Assembly (NCBI GenBank): GCA_028819945.1
Contig: JAPPKQ010000415.1
Coordinates: forward strand, 1 to 8,319
Length of the DNA: 8,319 nucleotides
Origin: a bacterium
GTDB taxonomy: Bacteria; Actinomycetota; Acidimicrobiia; Acidimicrobiales; CATQHL01
Direction: 5' to 3'
The position numbers were made by a program, and so were the translations under genes. Of the stretch, positions 6,052 to 8,319 are shown one piece after another (within the stretch, counting starts at the first letter, position 1; the number at the start of each line of letters is the position of its first letter). The notes under the pieces were generated by a model. It saw nothing but the letters and a program-made list of their open reading frames with translations. It searched no databases and was not told the origin of the DNA.

Positions 6052-7281
6052 ATGCCGCAACTCGGTGCGGCCAACGTGCTGCACGTGGACATGGACGCCT
6101 TCTTCGCGGCGGCGGAGGTGCTGCGGCGCCCCGAGCTGGCCGGCCGGCCGGTGATCGTCGGGGGAACCGGCGACCGGGGCGTCGTGGCGGCGGCCTCCTA
6201 CGAGGCCCGGCGGTTCGGTGTCGCCTCGGCCATGCCCACCCGGCGGGCGCGCTCACTGTGCCCCGGAGGCGTGTTCCTGCCTGCCGATCACGACTACTAC
6301 CGCGGGCTCAGCGGCAGGATCATGGAGCTGTTCGGTCGCTACACCCCCCTGGTGGAGGCGCTCTCGCTGGACGAGGCGTTCCTGGACGTGACCGGCGCCC
6401 GGCGCCTGTTCGGCGCACCCGCCGAGATCGCCGGGCGGATCCGCGCCGAGTTGGCGCGTGCTGAGGGCCTCACCTGCTCGGTGGGGGTCGCCTCGAACAA
6501 GTTGCTGGCCAAGCTGGCCTCCGAGCAGGCCAAACCCCACGCAGCGCCCGGCGGTGTGCGCCCCGGCCGGGGAGTGGTCGTGGTGGAGCCGTCGGAGGCG
6601 CTGGTGTTCCTGCACCGGCTGCCGGTGCGGTCGCTGCCCGGGGTCGGTCCGGCCACCCGGCGCCGGCTGCGCGACCTGGGTGTGGGGACCGTCGGCGAAC
6701 TGGCGGCGCTGCCGGCCGACACCCTCACCGATGCCTTCGGCACGGCCCAGGGGCGCCGCCTGGCCGAACTCGCCGCCGCGCACGATCCCCGGCCCGTCGT
6801 CGCCTGGCGGGCGCCGAAGTCGCTCAGCAGCGAGGTGACCTTCCCGCGGGACATCTCGGACCGGAGCGCCCTGCAGGCCGAGGCCCTCCGGCAGGCCGAC
6901 GCTCTGGCCTCGCGCCTGCGGGAGGCCGGCTGCACCGCCGGAACCATCGTGTTGAAGCTGCGCTTCGGCGACTTCCGGACGCTCACCCGGTCGCGCACTC
7001 TGGCGCGGGCCACTGCTCACGCCCCGTACATCGCACGGGCGGCGCGGAGCCTGCTGGAGGGTCTGGAGGTCGACGCCGGGGTGCGGCTCCTGGGGCTCGG
7101 CGCCGGCACGCTGACGGTCGGCGGCGGGGAGCAGCTCACTCTGGACGAGGCCGCCGGGGGACCGGCCGCGGCGCTGGGCGAGGCGCTCGACGAACTCAGG
7201 GCCCGGTTCGGCTCGGAGGTCATCGCCCCGGCCGGGGCTCGTTCGCCGGCCACACGGGAGGGAGCCGAACGCACTCGCTGA
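6052..7281 (+). CDS. dinB: DNA polymerase IV (Y-family, DinB)
   Basis: Error-prone translesion DNA polymerase of 409 residues that copies past damaged bases. Palm and finger motifs: VLHVDMDAFFAAAE with metal ligand Asp13 and steric-gate Phe18, a YEARRFGVASAMP segment (50-62), SLDEAFLDV with the catalytic pair Asp107/Glu108, and CSVGVASNKLLAKLAS (142-157). The thumb holds a helix-hairpin-helix (LPGVGPATRRRLRDLGV, 195-211). The little-finger domain runs from about 255 (KSLSSEVTF) to about 355. Near the C-terminus EQLTLDE (360-366) resembles the sliding-clamp motif QLxLF but lacks its aromatic residue. All catalytic residues are intact. The ATG at 6052 has no ribosome site and a TAnnnT box just upstream, consistent with leaderless translation. 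It is divergent from the mtrA block and followed 109 nt later by the DUF3040 gene, a neighbour pair often seen in actinobacteria. Confidence 0.95.
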   Translation: MPQLGAANVLHVDMDAFFAAAEVLRRPELAGRPVIVGGTGDRGVVAAASYEARRFGVASAMPTRRARSLCPGGVFLPADHDYYRGLSGRIMELFGRYTPLVEALSLDEAFLDVTGARRLFGAPAEIAGRIRAELARAEGLTCSVGVASNKLLAKLASEQAKPHAAPGGVRPGRGVVVVEPSEALVFLHRLPVRSLPGVGPATRRRLRDLGVGTVGELAALPADTLTDAFGTAQGRRLAELAAAHDPRPVVAWRAPKSLSSEVTFPRDISDRSALQAEALRQADALASRLREAGCTAGTIVLKLRFGDFRTLTRSRTLARATAHAPYIARAARSLLEGLEVDAGVRLLGLGAGTLTVGGGEQLTLDEAAGGPAAALGEALDELRARFGSEVIAPAGARSPATREGAERTR

Positions 7282-7292
7282 GCACTTGTGCG

Positions 7293-7321
7293 TTGTGGCG
7301 GAGCGCCGCGTGTGCGAGACT
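7293..7321 (+). promoter_or_regulatory. Weak candidate promoter for the DUF3040 gene
   Basis: In the 109-nt space after dinB, TTGTGG (7293-7298) and GAGACT (7316-7321) are 17 nt apart, and GAGACT follows TGC as in an extended -10. GAGACT keeps only the A2 and T6 of TAnnnT. The rest of the gap down to the ribosome site shows no other clear element. Read-through from dinB is an equally good explanation. Confidence 0.28.
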
Positions 7322-7375
7322 TGGGAGCAGCCGCCGGCCGTCGATCGGCTTGGCGCGGAACCGATGTCGAACGTG

Positions 7376-7382
7376 AAGGGAG
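7376..7382 (+). promoter_or_regulatory. Ribosome binding site that fixes the DUF3040 start
   Basis: AAGGGAG lies 8 nt before GTG 7391, the best Shine-Dalgarno match in the window. It favours this GTG over the in-frame ATG at 7364, which has only a weak GGAA upstream. Confidence 0.7.
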
Positions 7383-7390
7383 CAAGGCCT

Positions 7391-7774
7391 GTGGCGCTGT
7401 CGGAGGACGAGCAACGGATTCTCAGCGAGATCGAGGCGAACCTCTACGAGACAGACCCGGAGTTGGCCGAAGAGGTCCGCTCCACCACGGTGTTCCGACA
7501 CGGGTTCCGGAACCTGAGGCGGTCGGTTCTGGGATTCATCGCCGGCATCGTCTTCATGATCTTCACGCTGTCGACGTCGTTCTGGCTGTCGTTCGTGGGC
7601 TTCTTGATCATGCTGGCCTCGGCGATGTTCTTCGAGCGGAACGCCCGGCTGGTGGGCAAGGCCGGCCTGCAGCAGATCTCGCGCAATCCCCTCAGCGGCG
7701 CCTGGCGCGATGAGGGCGGCACACCCGGCCAGCGGATGCGCGACCGTTTCAACCGCGACCAGCGGGGCGACTGA
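7391..7774 (+). CDS. DUF3040 family membrane protein
   Basis: Small actinobacterial membrane protein of 127 residues and unknown function. The N-terminus MALSEDEQRILSEIEANLYETDPELAEEV is the family signature: an acidic amphipathic stretch of about 30 residues. It is followed by a basic segment (FRHGFRNLRRS, 35-45), two adjacent membrane helices (about 46-63 and 65-82) and a hydrophilic tail of about 45 residues rich in Arg and Asp. The start is GTG 7391, supported by the AAGGGAG site and by the family's usual MxLSExEQ beginning; the ATG at 7364 would add nine unrelated residues. DUF3040 genes are commonly found beside dinB and not far from the mraZ/division gene cluster in actinobacteria. An association with envelope or division functions is therefore possible but unproven. 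It converges on the transglutaminase-like gene. Confidence 0.9.
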   Translation: MALSEDEQRILSEIEANLYETDPELAEEVRSTTVFRHGFRNLRRSVLGFIAGIVFMIFTLSTSFWLSFVGFLIMLASAMFFERNARLVGKAGLQQISRNPLSGAWRDEGGTPGQRMRDRFNRDQRGD

Positions 7775-7789
7775 CAGCGGTCATCCCGG

Positions 7790-7814
7790 CGCGCCGGCGG
7801 TTCGCACCGGCGCG
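7790..7814. terminator. Candidate bidirectional terminator hairpin
   Basis: CGCGCCGG (7790-7797) and CCGGCGCG (7807-7814) form a perfect 8-bp GC stem around a 9-nt loop. It lies in the 46-nt space between two convergent stop codons (7774 and 7823). There is no T-tract on either side, so it would be the U-less kind often proposed for high-GC actinobacteria. In DNA this rich in GC, an 8-bp repeat by chance is not negligible. Confidence 0.5.
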
Positions 7815-7820
7815 GAGCGT

Positions 7821-8319
7821 CTAGCGGGCTTCCTCCCTGCGGCCCACGGCTCCCATCAGCAACCGCCACGGGCGCGGGTCCACGACGCCTCGCAGCCGCT
7901 GCGCCGCGGTCCGGGTCTCCCGCAGGTCCGCGCTGATCGATGAGGACGCCGTGGCCACCTGCCGCTGGAGCTCGGCGGGCATCGGGCCGCCGGCGAACGC
8001 CGCCACCGAGACGCAGAAGGCGAGCCGCCGCCACGGCTCCGGTGCCGAGTCGAGCAGCCGGGAGGCTCGCTGGGCCACCTCGAGAGGTGTCTCGGCGAGC
8101 TGCGGCCTGATGCGGCGCGGGCGCAGCAGGTCGATGACCTCCTCCCAGGCCACGATCGCACCGCGCCCGGCGTCCGCGCCGGCCCAGCGGCGCCGGCGCC
8201 GGCGCTGCAGTGAGCGGAGCCCGGCGGTGGCGGCGGTGTAGAGGCCGGCGGCGGCAACGGCAGCGGCCAGCGCCAGCCCGGCCAGGGTGAGAATGCGCGC
8301 CGTGCCGGTACCGCCACCC
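7821..8319 (-). CDS. C-terminal part of a TgpA/DUF4129-type transglutaminase-like membrane protein (5' end outside window)
   Basis: The minus-strand frame ending at TAG 7823-7821 is open to the window edge, giving about 166 codons. Reading inward: a Gly/Thr-rich stretch; a membrane helix (about 8277-8226, Leu/Ala-rich); a strongly basic segment RSLQRRRRRWAG; then a cytoplasmic domain of about 120 residues containing VAWEEVIDLLRPRRIRPQLAETPLEVAQRAS. A final helix followed by a basic cytoplasmic tail with the W-E and ETPxE pattern is typical of the DUF4129 end of membrane-bound transglutaminase-like proteins. These sit with MoxR and DUF58 genes and, in actinobacteria, often near the mraZ division cluster. 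The transglutaminase core itself would be outside the window, so the enzyme call is by family pattern only. An internal GTG at 8153 is not the start, since the conserved helix lies before it. Confidence 0.7.
   Translation of the reverse strand, partial: GGGTGTARILTLAGLALAAAVAAAGLYTAATAGLRSLQRRRRRRWAGADAGRGAIVAWEEVIDLLRPRRIRPQLAETPLEVAQRASRLLDSAPEPWRRLAFCVSVAAFAGGPMPAELQRQVATASSSISADLRETRTAAQRLRGVVDPRPWRLLMGAVGRREEAR

Noticed and set aside
7282..7291. GCACTTGTGC imperfect palindrome just after the dinB stop
   Set aside because: Four-base arms with a 2-nt centre are too short for a terminator and common by chance.
1..8319. Signs of mobile elements, CRISPR repeats, toxin-antitoxin or defence genes
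   Set aside because: No transposase, integrase, repeat array or defence-type domain was seen in any frame; base composition looks even across the window.

Overview
The window is gene-dense, very GC-rich DNA with the gene families and start-codon habits (many GTG starts, 4-bp start/stop overlaps) of a high-GC actinobacterium. An MtrA/MtrB pair followed by a GerMN lipoprotein, a mycobacterial-type phosphofructokinase, and a dinB-DUF3040-transglutaminase neighbourhood all point to Actinomycetota. The mix resembles deep-branching groups such as Acidimicrobiia, but that class assignment is inference. All genes look like chromosomal core genes. I saw no insertion sequence, phage gene, CRISPR array, tRNA or rRNA, and no gene-free stretch over about 110 bases.

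Layout. (1) 1-2091, plus strand: the 3' part of an AlaC/AspC-type aminotransferase, then 6 nt later a 6-phosphofructokinase (pfkA). (2) 6017-2088, minus strand: one compact block of five genes in transcription order. They are a small two-helix membrane protein with a CxxxC loop, an inositol-monophosphatase family enzyme, an MtrA-like response regulator, an MtrB-like sensor kinase and a short GerMN lipoprotein in the LpqB position. Links are a GTGA overlap, a 30-nt gap, a 5-nt gap and another GTGA overlap, so a single operon is likely. It meets pfkA tail to tail, and the two stop codons share the palindrome CTAG. (3) 6052-7774, plus strand: DNA polymerase IV (dinB), transcribed divergently from the five-gene block, then a DUF3040 membrane protein. 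(4) 8319-7821, minus strand: the C-terminal end of a TgpA/DUF4129-type transglutaminase-like membrane protein, converging on DUF3040 across a perfect inverted repeat.

How the genes work together. The MtrA-MtrB-lipoprotein set is the recognisable functional unit: a membrane sensor kinase, its OmpR-family regulator and an envelope lipoprotein, which in studied actinobacteria govern cell-wall and division genes. Its two upstream neighbours differ from the mycobacterial arrangement. pfkA and the aminotransferase are central metabolism. dinB is translesion repair.

I did not find a clearly new system. The points most worth a second look are the minimal LpqB-like protein, the membrane protein coupled to the phosphatase, the shared CTAG stop, and a compact divergent region whose two TAnnnT boxes are placed for leaderless transcripts on both strands.
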